Under the pieces are notes generated by a model that was not told where the DNA came from, did not search any database, and saw only the letters and a list, made by a program, of their open reading frames with translations. Source: Gymnorhina tibicen (Eukaryota > Chordata > Aves > Passeriformes > Artamidae). From it: 64,000 nucleotides of DNA. The stretch covers positions 586,554 through 650,553 of the forward strand of contig VXAZ01006779.1 of NCBI GenBank assembly GCA_013399875.1, written 5' to 3'. Position numbers and translations under genes: made by a program. Numbering within the stretch: position 1 is the first letter of the stretch; every line of letters starts with the position of its first letter. Shown here piece after piece: positions 1 to 12,296 of this stretch.

Positions 1-3000
1 GAATTCTGTCACAGGAATCTGAGAGTTCAGCAAAGGAGTTAATGCTGCTTGTTTTAATATTGACTTGTCAATAAGTAAACATGAAAGTCTTATTAGCTGT
101 ACATTGTTGCATAATTGTGTTGGAAGCGTATTTATCAAATAAGCCCAGAAGGAAATGTTGTTCTTTACAAAATTGACTATTATGGTTTTGAAGACTGTGT
201 TTAACTGCCAGATTTCTGTAAACACACTAGTGCAGTAAAATGAAAAACTAAGAGTATTGAAAAGTACAGGGAGCTGTGGGGCCTTTCAGTCTATGATTAA
301 GTTCTTTCTAAATGACCTTTTGTGTGGGAGTTTCTTGCCTCAAAACCTTTTGTTTCTGAAGAATAAATGTTGATGTAAAGGGAATGTGAAAAAAATCCCT
401 AAAACATAGGCCCAGATGCCAGCTTCACAAAGGATGAATCATCACTTTCATTAGCAGTTGTGATCCACCTCTCCCCAGTGGGGGCAAGGGAACCAGACAG
501 AAAAACACAACGAAATTCAGTTCACCTGCAAAACCAAAAGAGAGTAAGGAACCATAATTTCATGCAGCACAGTTTAGGTGAATTCCAGTTAAATGTTACA
601 CTGTGAAAAATATCTGTAAATGAAAGTGAATGATATTTCACCAAGTATGCACATTCTGTATCACTTGGTACTTTCTGCAGTTTCACAGATGATAACAATT
701 ATGACAGCTTTAGCTTTGTTTTGCAAATGTGTTCAAAATGTTCTGCGAACGTGAATATATTCCAAGGTACTCAATGGCACCGTAGTTCCCATTCAATCTC
801 CTCAGGTTAGATGATTAATGCAAACCGTATATTACAGTTTTCATGCGGCACTTTTCCTCCAGCTAAGTAAACTGGATTATTTGGAGAAAAGATTTTTCAA
901 ATTTAATCAATGCAACTGAGAAAAAAATCGATAAGGTTTACAGAACCACTCCAGTCTTTATTTGCAGTAAGAGTCATTGGGATCTCTTTCTCATTGCCAA
1001 TGTTTTTGGTAAGAGGTGCCAAGCAATAAATAACTAGGGCTGTATGCTGCATTTTAAGAATATTTTTAAGGAAATGGATACTTGCAGTGCTAACATCAAA
1101 AATTTTTTTAGATTTTTATATTTTTAAAAATTTTTTTTTTTAGATTTTTTTTTTGGCTTCTTTGAGCTTCTTTATTTATCTCTACATCAGCAGACTCTAG
1201 AGTCCTGTAATGTGTGTAGTTCTGGATGCATGTTTCAGCTGCTCTTTTGAACTGATACCAAGTGTTATTGATCCATTAAGTTAATATTGTTGCTATCAGA
1301 TCCAATAATGTGAAGAACTACCACTGAAAAAGAGCAAGTTGTTTTGTTTCCACCTTCTGTTTTCTGTCAGGGGCTTCTGCAACAAAATAAGCTTGTACAG
1401 TGCTGGGATTCTTCTCCTTCTGGACTGCTTCTTTTTGTTTGTGAGTTTCTTTTTTGGCAGGTATATTAAATTTTTAGTGTAAGGACCACAAGTAATTTCT
1501 TCAAAAGAAAAGAGAATGTGCTTGGTTTGGTAAGCTTGAAATACATCATGTGATTCAAATCCTGCTTGCCTTAGCAAGAAAGTCATAAAGAATTCTCTTG
1601 TTAAGAGGGTAGGTTTAGTTCTGGTGCTGCCTTCCTCACAAATATGGTGAATTTAAATGGTGAAATAGATCACCACATCCATGTGGACTGAGTATTTGAA
1701 TTGTACCAGCTGTTGCAACTGGAGTCAATTGCTCCTACAACAAATTCATTCTCAGTGAATAGAATGTCTTGGGCATAAAAAATTTGTGGTTGAATGGTAC
1801 TAATAATTTCAAAATCTAATTCAACTAATTATTGAATAAATACTCCTTCCACTGAACTTAAAGGAAATTCTATTATTCCCTCCCCCTCCCCCCACATCCT
1901 CAAAAAGATATTAAAATTCTGAAGGTACCAAAAGTGATTCTGTAATAGTTCAGTGGAGGGGAGTGAAAGTACTGTAAAACAAGTTATATATTTATAAATA
2001 CGGATTTTATGTTGTAGTATACTATTAGCTTTTCTTTTAATGTTTCCTTGAAGTATGGAGACTTGGGTTATTAATGTCTTATAAATGGCTTATTCTCCTC
2101 TGCAGGCGTAATTCACCTGCAGCTCCCAAGTCTGTACCTTTCTAAAAGCCTTAATTTAATATAGTTTGATGGTTTGGCTCAGAGTGGGTGTTATGCCTCT
2201 CTTTAGTAGCTTCTTATCTTGGTTAAGAACACCGCCTGGGGTGTGAAAGAAGACAAATAGTCTCCAGCTCAGCTGTTTGTCTTCCCTTGAGTTTTCTCTT
2301 GTGTTATAGTTTTGTATCTGGATGCCATCTCTCTCTTCGTATCACTTCAGTCTTAGGTTTTGAATCCCATGCTTTTTAATTTCCTTTTTCTCTTCCCTCC
2401 TATTCATTTAGCTTTCTGTCAATCTGCATTAAAAAATTCCCTTATGCAAACAACTAGACAATAAATAAAAGCAGCAAAGAACCTTCCAAGTTTCCATCCT
2501 ACCGGAGTAATACAAAAGATTTTCCAGTATTTTTTGTTTGCTTCCCCCCACCCCCATCATCTAAACATCAGACTGAGGTTCAAATAACAATGTGTCTTAA
2601 AGCTGTAATAGGAACCAGATCAGGATGACTAGTTATAGAAGTTACTTCTGTGAGTTACAGAATTGCACTTAGGAGAAAAATTACCATCCTGCCATATATG
2701 ATACTGATTTATACCATTATGGTAGTGACAAAATTGGCTGTAAAAACATTCTGGAAAGAACAAATCATTATATGTGATGTCCCTAGCTCGTATTGTTGCT
2801 CCTCCATCCTTTTCAAAAAATTCTTTGTATGTTTATTTTCATGCTGTGATGAATGATAGCTGACACAAAGGAAACCCAACCAAGGCAATGAATACAAATC
2901 AGAGCTGTAATATGATGCTCTGCAGTAATGCCTACTGGCAGTAAAATCCCCCAAGTTTTAGAGAGCTGTAAGGAATGTGAGCAGTTTATTTCTGAATGTT

Positions 3001-6000
3001 TGCGCAGTAGGGTCCATCAGCTTCAATGGGTATCTGTATCCTGCTCCTCACCTTGCGATATTCACTCGAGGCACAGAAAAAGTGCTGTGTGGTGATCTGC
3101 TAATATTTTTTAAGCTAGATTGAGTTTTCTAATAACACAAATCTTTGTGCTATGGCGGTTATTCTTTCCATTTTTGTGAGAAACAATTGCTGACAATGAC
3201 AATTTAACTTTTGTATGTTTTTTACAGACTGTAGTGACCCAATCAGTTGAGGACTGTGGCGAATAAGCCCAGCTAAGGGCTGAACTTCATTTATATAAGG
3301 TCGTGGAAGATGTGGCATCATATTCACAGGTAGACTTTTAAAAAGATGTCTCTGTCATCTTAAAGAAATCTGTAATAATCGTGATGAACTTACTGTGTTA
3401 AACCTGCTGGATTCAGTTCTCACTTTTTAGTAGGTGGAATTTTTTTGCCTGTTTGTTTATTGTTATTTATATATTAAACAGAATTTAGTTTTAGGCCCAC
3501 TTAACTGAGCTCAAGAAATTCAGGATTCTAATTATCTTTGCTGCATATCTCAACAAAAACACTTGATGCAATCTAGAGATGTCACTGCTACAGACCAATT
3601 CACTATTTACAAAGAGCTGTGCTGTATGTTACATTTCTCAGACTATTTCAATTAAGATGTAGATTGGAGAAAATAAAAATACCTTTACAGTCTATTCTGT
3701 ACCTCTTAAAGGACAGAAACTAATTTTCTCTCTGAGCTTTATTTTTATGATGCTTTTTTTCTTGTAATTGCATGGGGTTATTTTTGTCAAATGGTATTTG
3801 TCTGCTTTCAAGGGCATCCTTTGGAAGAACCCCTTTCACAGGGGTAAAAACCAATGTTACAGGCTTCCTCATGCTTATTAATAGACTATTGTCTACTTCA
3901 GTTATTCTGTATGGAGGGTACTGTAAACTGGTTTTACTATATTCTGGACAACAATTTAATGCTGGGGATGACCAAAAAAAATCAATTAGATACGGAGGTA
4001 TGAATTTTATAACTTTAATTATAATGTATTTTGATGTAAAAGCCTAAATGAGTTTAAAGCACAGTCTCCAAAAGATGGCAAAGATGGGTGAATTTTTATA
4101 TTTTATTTTCAGTAATTTGGTCTATGAAGCATGGTTAAAAGTGTCTGGATCCTAGTTTTTTTGCTTGAGTCTATCTTTGTTGTCTTTGGGACAAGGAGCA
4201 CAAGGCAATTTTCAGTTATGCATCTTCTCTTACAAAACTCTGGGCTTCTGACGAGTCAAAAGAAATCAGGAAATTGAGATTATATCTCGGTGGCTCTGAC
4301 AAATAAATGAGAAGAACTTCTCTGATGTCAATGCGATCAGCACTTACTATCTTGACTAGGCTTGATGGAATTGTGCCAAAAGAGCTTGGGATGTGATTAT
4401 CATTTCTGCTTAGTAAAATGGTTTGGATGATATATTTCCATGCACTCTGTTTTTAAAACATAATTTTTTTGACACTGGATTGTAATTTAAATTGCATTTT
4501 GTTTCAGGACACTCAGGTAGGCAGTACGAGAACAAAATGAGAAGGATAGTAGAGAACAAGTAATCTGGAATTATTTTATTAAATTTTATTTGAAATTTGA
4601 TGACATCAGCACTGAGTAGACTATCTTCTAAAAATGCCTATGTCTGGACAAAGATGAACCTTGGCATGCTCGACATATGATTTGTTATTGATAATGAGCT
4701 TATATTCTCACTGCATTTATTATGATCTAAAATTTTAAACAGCAAGTTTATAAAATAAGGTACATACTTAAAAATCTGGCTCAGCTTTTCGTATGGCTTA
4801 GATAACTCTATAAGTGTTTGATAAGTTTATATTAATACATGAATATATGTAGAGATGTGGAAATTGCCATATTAATGAATATGCAATAGAGAGGCATTAG
4901 AATAACAAAAAGCTATGTATTCACCTCATTCAGAATGTTTCTAAGTGCTCAAATGTTTGATTTAGCTACATATATTTCTGGAGGAGGAAAATAATCACAT
5001 TTGTGAATTGTGAACTTTGAAGAGCTTAATGGATCAAACAAACATTACGTAGATATCTGCTCTGTCCCTCACAGCCCATTCCCTCCCCTGCTTTTTACTG
5101 TGGGTTTTTACAGTGGATCATGTTGGTTGAAAGTGTGCAGAGCAGGCAGTAATCAAGGTCATCATAGTATCACCCAGTCTGGAAAAACAAGAGTGATAAA
5201 CAAGGGGAAAGAAAGCCTTTTGCTGTTATCAAAGAAATACTGCAGGAGAGATCAGGAGGCAGCTTGGTTGTGGGACAACAATCCATAATTTACTTTGCAG
5301 ATGTCTCTGTAATTTAAGCAGCAGGCAGAACAACCGCACAGTTGTAGATGCTCTGGGGAAAGGATACCCAGAGCCTCGTAAATCATGGTAAGGATTAAAA
5401 GCAATGAACATTCATCTTCTTAACCTCATAAAGCAGTATTGCAAAGCCAAGGATTACAACTTACTGTGCATGTAATCTTCATTCGGGGATAAAGAGAGTC
5501 AAATTTTTTAAATGCTTCTCTCAATTAACAGTAACACCTACCTTTTGGAAGGGAAAAAAAAAGGTTTCAAAACAGATCTTAAAGGAATTTCTGCTATTAA
5601 AGGAATACTTAACATTTACCACAAAAGAAGGGAAAAATATTGATTCTTGCTGACCCCATTGTTTCTAAGCCCTGATCTGTTTTTAAGAGTTAAAATTGAT
5701 AAATAAGCTTGAAAACCTTGCTTAATAAACACAAGACAAAAAGGATACTTACGTTTCCCATTTTAAAATGGTGGACTCCTGAACAACCCTTTGCCTGAAT
5801 TCAGCTATTCTTTCAAGCATAGATATTAAATTCAAATATTCATGGTGATTAAAGAATAACCTCGCAATGAAAAGACCTAGCATTATTCAGTCTGCTAAAT
5901 AAGCACTGTAAAGCCTGAATTTATTTGTTTGGTTTGTAAATGTTGCCCATATACCTGGAAATAAATTTTAATTTATCCACCAATGTGTTGAAAATAATTT

Positions 6001-6356
6001 ACTTGCATACTCAGAATGCCAGTGTAGAGAGACTGAAAATATTTGCAAGAGAAATGAGTATATGGGATGTCATAAGGAGCTCCCTTCACAGCCCTGCAAA
6101 CCAAGAAAATTGGGGAAACAAGACCTTTTTTGGTTTTGTTTGTTTTTTTTTTTTAATCTGATATGTGACTCAAAATTCTATACATTTCTGTCAGGAAAAG
6201 AAATACAGGAATATAATGTTCAGCAGAGTGAGTACTGCATGAGTGGCAGTGGTGATGATCAGCTTTCAACACGTGCTATGATGAAAGCAAAACTTTAAAA
6301 CTTTTAAAGCTCTAATTCATTGCATAATTAGCACAATAAACCAAGAAACCAAGAAA
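1..6356. other. AT-rich stretch without a gene
   Basis: No exon, RNA gene or interspersed repeat could be supported here. The stretch begins with GAATTC at base 1. It holds a T-rich low-complexity tract at about 1098-1156 and a C-rich run at 1878-1893 made of three C tracts. Longer open frames are short, lack coding-like composition and are best read as chance. Old, strongly diverged repeats would not be visible to me without a search. Confidence 0.6.
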
Positions 6357-6619
6357 GATGGCAGGACAAGGGGGAATGGCGTCAAACTGAAAGAGGTTTA
6401 GATTAGATACTAGGAAAAAAATTCTGTACTGTAAGGGTGATGAGGCGCTGGAACAAGTTGCTGAGAGTAGGATGCCCTACCCCAGAAGTGTTGAAAGCAA
6501 GGTTGGATGGGGCCCTGAGCAACCTGGTCTAGAGAAGTGTCCATACCCACAGCAGCAGGATTGGAAATAGATGGTCTTTAAGGGCCTTTCCAACCCAGGC
6601 CATTCTATGGTTCCATGAT
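6357..6619 (+). repeat. CR1 LINE, 3'-end fragment
   Basis: The segment matches the 3' end of avian CR1 as I know it. It starts with a block like 'GGACAAGGGGGAATGG', continues through the 'TAGGAAAAAAATTCT' and 'GGCGCTGGAACAAGTTGC' blocks that encode the C-terminus of the CR1 ORF2 protein, and closes with 'GGGCCTTTCCAACCC'. It ends in the octamer-like tail ATTCTATGGTTCCATGAT, the CR1 hallmark in place of poly-A. It is 5'-truncated, as most CR1 copies are, and the coding frame is broken. The strand is set by the tail at the right end. Confidence 0.92.
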
Positions 6620-9600
6620 CTAAAGGTGAAAGATAGAGTTGGACCACAATTTTACATCTTGAAAATTAAAAAAAAAAAAAAGGAAGATTTGTGTGTGTGG
6701 TTTGAGTCTTGATAATTCAAACCTTTGCATTGTCAACAAACAGGCAAACAGGGCATTAGAATGTTTATATTCAGTCATTATGTACAGAGAGGGTTTTCTA
6801 GAGAGCACTTCCTAAGTACTGTCAGAAGATCACAATCAGGAGAATATTGGTTTGTCAACTGCTTCAGGCCAGACCATTTGATAGCTGCTTAAACAACGCT
6901 GTAAACTTTTACAGGCCCCCAGCAAGACTTGCTGTCATCTCTTCAGAATAGCTGTTTCCTCTTATTATCTCATAAGGATTGTACTGGAAATGTCTTCCTG
7001 GGCAGATTTTCTAGGGTAATTTTTCTTGTAATTCAACTATTTTCCTTTCCCTGCTTTTTCTCTACTTTGACGATGTGAAAGTTCACTTAGTTTCTAGTAT
7101 TCCATTGGGATGTTTGATTACTCTAGAAATCTAGCCAATAAAACAGAGATGCAGGAAGAGTTTGCTTATACATCTACCATGCTAAGCAGGAATGATGCTG
7201 TTGCTGTGAAATTAAACACCGGCCTTGAATACTATTTGTACATAGACTTTTTTCTTTCTCTGATTTCATGTAAACTTGAAAATGAGTTCTTTATGATTAA
7301 AATTCACTTTCATACTGTAAGTATGAGGTGCATGCACAGTTTCTTATCCTCATAAAACACATCATACTGCATTCAGGGATCCTGGAATGGATGACGGATT
7401 AAGAGTCCATGATTCATGAGAACCATTAAAGTAAAACCGTGAAGGAAACAGCTGGCTGTTTAGCGAACTGGCAGAAACTGCACTTTGTTTAGGAAGTTTA
7501 ATTTGGCCTAATGTAAATGTCTTTGTATTCTTTTTAATAAAGCCTTCTATAATTTGTACTATGCATGACAGACATAGAACAGGCTGTTTTGAGAAAGCAG
7601 GATGATCAGGTTACAAATGCATAGCTGAGACACATTTCTGTAATCTCATGTGCAAACACATGCACCTTTCAATACCAGTTATTAATTTGGAATTCTTCAG
7701 ATTTTAGTGCCAACTTGAGATAATTTTAAAAAACATTAATTTTCTGAGCATGCATCAGAAACAAGCTGATTGAACAAATATTCAGGTTTCAAAGACTATA
7801 CCTGATGAAACTGGGAATTCAAAAAATGAAGTCTAAATCTAATGCTTGGTAATCAAGTTCTTTAGATAATTATGAATTTATTTCACATGGTTGAAATGAA
7901 AGAGCTCAGTTAAGCTAGAAATCTGCAATATTCTTATTCACCTGAAACAAATAATTGAAAATGGCAAATTGTTGTTGCAATGCCACAGAAATAATTGATA
8001 AGGAAATTGCTTATAAAATTTTATAAGGAAAATAGAATATTCTGGAGATGATAAGTTTCCTCAGGGGTAAAGATCAAGTTACAAAAAGAGAGGGATTTTG
8101 TTCTAATTTTTTTTTGTTTTTTCCTTAACAATGAAAAATTGCATAAAAATATTCATCCTTTTACTGAATCTTGTTATTTTAAATATGTCTGAGTAGTGAT
8201 AGTGTCTTTAAAGCCCAAGATGAATGAGTAGATCATAGCAAAAAACCCTGGAAACTATTGATTTAGTTAAAAGAAAGACTAGAAAATTTAAATATATCTA
8301 ACTCTCAGCTATTTCAGAAAGTGGTTTGTGGTATGGAGAGTCATACATTTCTGAACTTGGAAGCAGTTTATCCTGCTATCTTACCAGTACAACATCATGA
8401 CGAAAATAATTAGTTTAGATGAAAAAGGCTTATTAGCAATGGGGTAGCAGTGGACTGTCAGAACAATTTGTCTTCAACTTCTTATTGAGTGCCCTTATAT
8501 GGCACTGTGCTGTATTATGTGGGCATCTGCTTGCATTCCATGCACTGCAGTGGGCATGCCTTCAGAAACCAGGGAGGGTGAAGGAATAGTGAGATTAACA
8601 GGATAAAATATGAGATCCTTACAGTGATAGAAACAAAAATACCAGGCTTGCTCTCTTGAGAAGGTGTTCAAAGAGTCAGTGGAATTCACTTAGAAAGATT
8701 CTAAACGGTGCAACACGAAGGGCTTGCTTTACTCATTTACAGACAAAATTAGCACAGATCCTTCCCAGTCTTAATTATGTATTTAGATGAATGTTATCAA
8801 AAATAAAGCAGGAGCACATTTCACACAATTTTTACTTCTCCAGTTAATCTGTCGTCAGTCAGATGCTGTATTGATGCAGTTTCCTTCATCCTTGCTTTTG
8901 AAATGTTGTCCTTGTTTTCCAGGTGGCAAATAAATAATATGTCTGATAATGCTTTGCTGTGCTGGTTGCATGTGCTCTGAACACGGAATTCATATTGAAT
9001 CCTGTAAGTCAGCCAAGATCAGTTTGAGTATTTCCCACTACTCTTCAGTGTTGACAGCTTGCAGGTTCAGAACCGTGTATCTATGAAAGGCTGCAGAGAT
9101 TTCTGTGTTTTCTATACAACCCTTATAGGATTTACAAGAGTAATTAGGATGTTTCAAACATCCGGTTATTTTGAGTGTATGGGAGTCCATAAAGGTGTTT
9201 CCAGATTTTAGGGTGTTTTTTCTTTTTTTGTTTCAAACTATACTTTACCTAGGGATTAAGATTGGTAATACATGCCAAGGCTAAGTTTATTTATCTGATT
9301 TTTTATTTATCAGATATGGACATCAGGAGTAAGTAAGGGAGCCTCTACAGGGCCAGGTTCATTGGTAAGCCTGGGACTGAACTTATGACTCTTAGTGATA
9401 TTCCTTACACAAGTATGAGCTTTGAAAGGAATGGAGCTGAGATTTAGAATTATAGCACAATATATCCTTTTAAGAATTGTTTAAATATGTATTTCAAGGG
9501 TAGGATATTACCAAAATTATGTTTCTTGCACTCCACTGGGTACATACAATGTGCTATTAAAATTTCGTGGAGGAAAATAAACATGTACAAAATGCTATAA

Positions 9601-9730
9601 AACAGTCAAGTGCTTATTATACAAACAATACCAGGATATCTGTCACCTCTAACATGAAGTACCACCTATTAAAAAATCTTTCATTAAATGGGGAAATTAA
9701 GCACATAGAGACTATAACCATTTAATGTAT
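6620..9730. other. AT-rich stretch without a gene
   Basis: Nothing supportable as a gene. An A14 run lies at about 6667-6681, just downstream of the CR1 tail. A 7-bp inverted repeat (ATCTGAT and ATCAGAT around a T-rich loop) lies at about 9297-9314. The remaining sequence looks unique and AT-rich. Confidence 0.55.
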
Positions 9731-9940
9731 TATCACTGGACCAGTTAAGCTGGAAAAGACCTCTGAAGTCATCGAGTCCAGCCTTTGATCACCACCCTGT
9801 CAATTAACCGTGGTGCTAAGTGTCATGTCCGGTCGATTCATGAGCACTTAAAGGGATGGTGACTCTACCACCTTCCTGGGCACTGCATTCCAACGTTTAA
9901 GAACCCCTTCTGTGAAGAAATTTTTCCTGTCCATTATGCA
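9731..9940 (-). repeat. CR1 LINE fragment, antisense
   Basis: Read on the minus strand this is the 3' part of CR1. On the plus strand it shows the familiar antisense blocks: 'GCTGGAAAAGACCTCTGAAG', 'TCATCGAGTCCAGCC', 'GGGATGGTGACTCTACCACC', 'CCTGGGCACTGCATTCCAA' and 'GTGAAGAAATTTTTCCTG'. The octamer tail at the left edge has decayed beyond recognition. The copy is short, 5'-truncated and non-coding. Both edges are approximate. Confidence 0.88.
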
Positions 9941-11329
9941 AGACTCATTCCTAAAATCAAGTTTTTGATCGACATAGATTAAAAAGCAATGGCAAGAGTG
10001 TAGGATTTTTTATTTTCATTACGCCTTAGGGAAACATATTTTTCTGATGTAAATCTGAGGTTTAGCTGATATAAAGCACAAAATAAGGCATTTGAATATG
10101 AAAATCCAACTAAAGTGCAGTTGAGTTGTCTTAATTTTAGATTTTTTAGATGAAAATATTTGATCATGAATGTAATGACTATAAATGTTACTTTTTTATG
10201 TCATGTATATTATGTTTAGATATTTTAAAAAATTGCATAATTGAAGTGTCATTGACAAATTGCTTTTAAGTAGTTATTGTGTCTCTATTTTTGCCTATCC
10301 ATCTTGTGACATCATGCTGCCACCCATTTTTCAAGAAGATTGTTTGGTTAGCTGCTGTTGCAACATAAGCCTGTTGAATTTCTTTGACAGTGTCCAGGTC
10401 AAAACATAGGAAATCTAAATTCCCTAGTGATGTAAAACAAAACAAACAAACAAAAAATCCTTAGTTCCTTTCTTACATCGACCATTCACCTGACCAAGCA
10501 AAAAATCTTTATTTGTTAAGACCTCTGCTGTAAAAGTTATAGATAGAATCAATGTAATTGTTACACAGTTCTAATCTTAAAACATAATGCTTCTAATCTG
10601 CTGATAAGTGACCTCACTTAAAACATTGACTTCAGAAATTAGAGCTAAAAAAATAAATTGAATGGTAGAAATGCACATATTTTGAATAAATTATGTCAAA
10701 GCTGTCTAATCTTGTAGTTTTATGGAGAGAGAAGAAAATAGCAGGTGTCTTAAATCCTGACCAAGAATTTTGGTACTGTTTCACATGGTGTTTTAATCTG
10801 CATTTGATCTAGATGCATCAGCAAAGAGAAAGCACAAAGTTGCTTGTAGAACTTTCTTTATAATGAAAAGATATGTTACGCTCAGAGTGAAAGTGTGTGG
10901 TCATAAGCATTTTGTTATGGGTTTAGACCTGGCTTTATTCAGTATTATCATTAACCTGATGGGTGATGAAATAGAAATCTGTATTTCTTATCAATTTTGT
11001 GGATAAATTTGCCATCTACAAAACTGATGAGAATTAAGAGTGTGTAGAGGCTAGACCCTGCATTCAAAATAACCCTGAGAAATGGAGAAGTAACGACTAA
11101 AAGGTGTCGTGAAACGTAGACAAATGGAACATCCTTGCACAGAAATCACCAGAGAGAAAATACAGATGAAAAACAATTGGTTAGGTAACTACTCAGGGGA
11201 AGGAAGGAAGAGAGGAGGGATTGCGAACTGAAGATGATGCTGTAAAATTACTTCAGATAAAGCACGAAAAATCTGGGAGATGAGCTGGTGTCTGGAGAAA
11301 GGAAAACTTTGCACACATCTTCCAAACAA
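9941..11329. other. AT-rich stretch without a gene
   Basis: No gene or clear repeat. A short A/C-rich simple tract (AAAC/AAAAC units) lies at about 10434-10458. A purine-rich GGAAGG/GAGGAGG tract lies near 11199-11220, just ahead of the CR1 relic. Confidence 0.5.
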
Positions 11330-12296
11330 GGCCCAAAAGACATTATAGGAAACTACTGTATAGACATCTCATGTTAGCTTCTGAGATAATCATGGAGTTC
11401 TCCTAAAGCTCACATCTGGGCCCCTGAAGGAGAAGGCAGGGATTGGGAACAGTCAGGCTGCCATTCATGCCTGACCAACCTGATTGCTTTCTGCTTTGTG
11501 AGCATGGAGAAAACCATGGGTAGTATTTGCCTTGTCTTTAATAAGTCTTACATAGTTGGTGTTGAACATTGCACTCTGGGTGGTAGAAAACTAGATGGAT
11601 AAAAAGCTGGTTGGATGGCTGAGACAAGAGCATATTGGTGAATGGATCATGTGCTACTTGAAGGCCTGTGATAAATTAAGTATATCAGGGTTCTAACCTG
11701 GGCCAGCAGACCTGGCATCTGGGCTGTATTCATAGGGAAACAGAAAGGACATTGAGGGAAAAGGATTATCCCTCTGCTGTTCAGAGCTTGTGAGACCTCA
11801 TCTAGCTACTGCTTGTAGTTTTGGGCAATATGAGTAAGACATCAAGTAGCTGAAGTGAGACTAGCAGACAATCCCCAACCTAGTCATGAGCTTGAGGAGA
11901 GAATGGAGGATCAGAGCTTGTTTAGCTTGAAGGAGAGACTGCTTTGGGAGAATGTGTCAGCAGCTTGCCCATGCCACCAAGGGGGTTAGCAAAAAGATGG
12001 AGCTGGGTTCTTCATGGGCGCTCATCGGAGGGAATGAAAGGCTACAGGTGTGAACTGAAACAAGTGGGGTTCAGACTGGATATATGGAAAGACCTTGTAA
12101 GTCTTAGGACAGTCAAACTGGAACAGGTTTTTCAGACAGACTGTTTGGTCTCTCTGTTCTAGGACATATTCAAGACCAGACTGAATAAAGCCCTGAGCAT
12201 AGTGGTCTGACCTCACGGCTTACTCCTGCTCTGAGTTGAAAATTGGACAAAAGATGTCCTGATGTCTCTTCAGCCTGAATAATTCTGTGATTCTAT
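11330..12296 (+). repeat. CR1 LINE, degraded ORF2-to-tail fragment
   Basis: The segment follows CR1 order. 'GGAAACTACTGTATAGACATC' near 11350 matches the block after the RT 'NYRP' motif. 'TGCCTGACCAACCTGATTGC' (about 11468) matches the next RT block. About 11785 on, translation gives a CSELVRPHL-like peptide, close to the conserved CR1 'YSALVRPH' block. It ends with 'CCTGAATAATTCTGTGATTCTAT', the octamer-type tail. Many stops and frameshifts break the frame, and the part around 11660-11760 is hard to align, suggesting an internal deletion or replacement. This is an old, inactive copy. The left edge is approximate. Confidence 0.82.

Noticed and set aside
1878..1893. Possible G-quadruplex on the minus strand
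   Set aside because: Only three separate C tracts, so it does not meet the four-tract rule.
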